DNA from: Setophaga petechia
Taxonomy: Eukaryota; Chordata; Aves; Passeriformes; Parulidae
Length of the DNA stretch: 64,000 nt
NCBI GenBank assembly: GCA_024362935.1
Contig: JANCRA010000010.1
Location: forward strand, 444,001-508,000
Direction: 5' to 3'
Shown: in pieces, positions 62,851 through 64,000 of the stretch
How the letters are laid out: each line of letters opens with the position of its first letter
How positions within the stretch are numbered: position 1 is the first letter of the stretch
Program-made: the position numbers and the translations under genes
The notes under the pieces: generated by a model
What the model was told of the DNA's origin: nothing
Database searches by the model: none
Seen by the model: only the letters and a program-made list of their open reading frames with translations

Positions 62851-63117
62851 GCCCTCTGTGCAACTTCTAGAACACGATAGGAAATGTTTAGTGAGCAGGA
62901 AGGTTTTCTCCTTGCGAGACATAGTGAAAAAGCTATTTGCTTAGATATAGGTGACAAGAAACCCTTACTCCAGTGCAGTGACAAGTTAATTGGTACACAG
63001 CACTGGGATTGTGTTAGCAGCCTGCAAAGTGCTAGAAAACAGTACTTTCCCACTCTCTTGCCTTTCCCTTCACATTAATACTTGAAAGGAAGGCGTCTTA
63101 GACAACTTTCTTTTTCT

Positions 63118-64000
63118 TGCTGCAAAACATTCTGCAGCCCTCTGTGCAACCTGTACAGCACGATGGAAGTTGTTTAATGAGCAGGAACATTTTCTCCTAG
63201 TGAGAGATAGTGAAAAAGCTTTTTGCTTAGATGTAGGTTACCACAGGCAGTTACTGCAGTGCACTGCAAAGGTAATAGATGCACAAGACTGGGATTGTGT
63301 GCCCAGCTTGCAAAGTGGTAGGAAACAGTACCTTTCCACTCTTCCTGCTTTTTCCATGCACATTACTATTCGAATGGAAAGAATTTTAGACAACTTTCTT
63401 TGGCTTCTTGCAAAACACTCTGCACACCTGCCTGCAATCTCTAGAAGTCGATGGGAGATATTTTCTGAACTGGCTCAGTTTCTCTTTGCAAGACATGGGG
63501 AAAAAGCAATTTGCTTAGATATAGGTGAAAAGAGGCACCTACTACAGTGCACTGCAAGCTAATTGCTGCACAACACGCAGATTGTGTAAGCAGGTTGCAA
63601 ACTGATAGAAAACAGTACCTCTCCCTTCTCCTGCCTTTTCTATTCACATTTCTATTTGAATGCAAGGCGTTTTAGACAACTTTCTTTTGCTTCTTGCAAA
63701 ACACTCTGCACACCTGCCTGCAATCTCTAGAAGTCGATGGGAGATGTTTTCTGAACTGGCTCAGTTTCTCCTTGCGAGACATGGGGAAAAAGCAATTTGC
63801 TTAGATGCAGGTGAAAAGAGGCACCTACTACAGTGCACTGAAAAACTAATTGCTGCACAACTCTGGGATTGTGTAAGCAGCTTACAAACAGATAGAAAAC
63901 AGCACCTTTCCACTCTCCTGCCTTTTCCATTGGCATTACTATTCGAATGGCAGCAGTTTTGGACAACTTTCTTTTGCTTCTTGCAAAACACTCTGCACAC
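63118..64000 (+). repeat. Diverged satellite block, copy 3 (right end outside window)
   Basis: Matches 23497 onward at offset 39621 bp. I noticed two changes in its first monomer: CATTTTCTCC near 63191 where copy 2 has CATTTTCCCC, and CACAAGACTGG near 63285 where copy 2 has CACAACACTGG. At base 63600 it shares CTGATAG with copy 2, against CAGATAG in copy 1. The block ends at the window edge, about 384 bp before the predicted island. Confidence 0.9.

Larger units (their letters stand above)
24960..63117 (+). repeat. 286-bp satellite array, segment 3
   Basis: About 133 monomers, uninterrupted by other sequence. The first part (to about 26180) copies segment 1 monomer for monomer. Then come a 6-mer (26464-28179), two 24-mers (28180-41905), two overlapping 18-mers (40190-50485) and two 25-mers (50486 to about 62800, the second cut short). 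Single-base losses (CATCTTTACAAC) near 29922 and 36785 are the main departures from the 286-bp lattice after the first four monomers. No genes, island or insertions were found. Confidence 0.95.
24763..64000 (+). repeat. Satellite superunit 2 (continues past window)
   Basis: Starts at island 2. The next diverged block begins at about 63118, and the next island is predicted near 64384, outside the window. Block-to-block period is 39621 bp, about 58 monomers longer than superunit 1 without its LTR. The extra length comes from repeated 24-, 18- and 25-monomer HORs in the middle. Confidence 0.75.

Noticed and set aside
1174..63117. Hundreds of 64-117 codon open frames on both strands of the array
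   Set aside because: They repeat with the monomer, overlap on opposite strands, and many begin with GTG or TTG rather than ATG. The period is not a multiple of 3. They are by-products of a stop-poor repeat.
1..64000. CRISPR array
   Set aside because: Repeats are contiguous 286-bp monomers with no unique spacers, and the window has vertebrate-type features.

Overview
This window is almost entirely one tandem repeat family. The monomer is close to 286 bp, and roughly 200-220 copies run head-to-tail in one orientation from base 1 to base 64000. I found no protein-coding gene, rRNA or tRNA. The repeat, a 750-bp solo endogenous-retrovirus-type LTR with TATA box and AATAAA, and a short CpG-dense segment inside otherwise CpG-poor DNA all point to vertebrate satellite heterochromatin. 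A mammal seems likeliest from the style of the LTR, but no feature fixes the species.

Layout. Bases 1-976 hold diverged monomers. Bases 977-1173 are a CpG-rich, promoter-like island that replaces about 50 bp of a monomer. Bases 1174-7439 are homogenised satellite. Bases 7440-8189 are the solo LTR, flanked by a 6-bp CTGCAG target duplication. Bases 8190-23496 are more homogenised satellite. The diverged block (23497-24762) and the island (24763-24959) then return almost unchanged, followed by about 38 kb of satellite (24960-63117). A third copy of the diverged block begins at about 63118 and runs off the window, so a third island is predicted near 64384. The locus is therefore built of superunits, each consisting of diverged monomers, a CpG island and a long array. 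Successive starts are 23786 bp apart (LTR included) and then 39621 bp apart.

Inside the arrays monomers are organised in nested higher-order repeats (HORs) with periods of 6, 10, 18, 24 and 25 monomers, each supported by private shared variants. The 10-, 18- and 25-mer periods are exact multiples of 286 bp and the 6-mer nearly so; the 24-mer is 1 bp short because each copy carries the same small deletion. This pattern fits repeated in-register unequal exchange. Two sequence families of monomer, plus several alternative versions of a linker just before the CTGCAG motif, are shuffled between units.

The most interesting element is the island. It has about 22 CpGs in about 200 bp, an ETS-type site, a dyad E2F-type site, and a splice-donor-like GGGTAAGC just downstream. 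Many downstream monomers carry a good acceptor-like pyrimidine tract ending in TTACAG. I infer, without proof, that each superunit may carry its own promoter for a long, possibly spliced, satellite non-coding RNA transcribed on the + strand.
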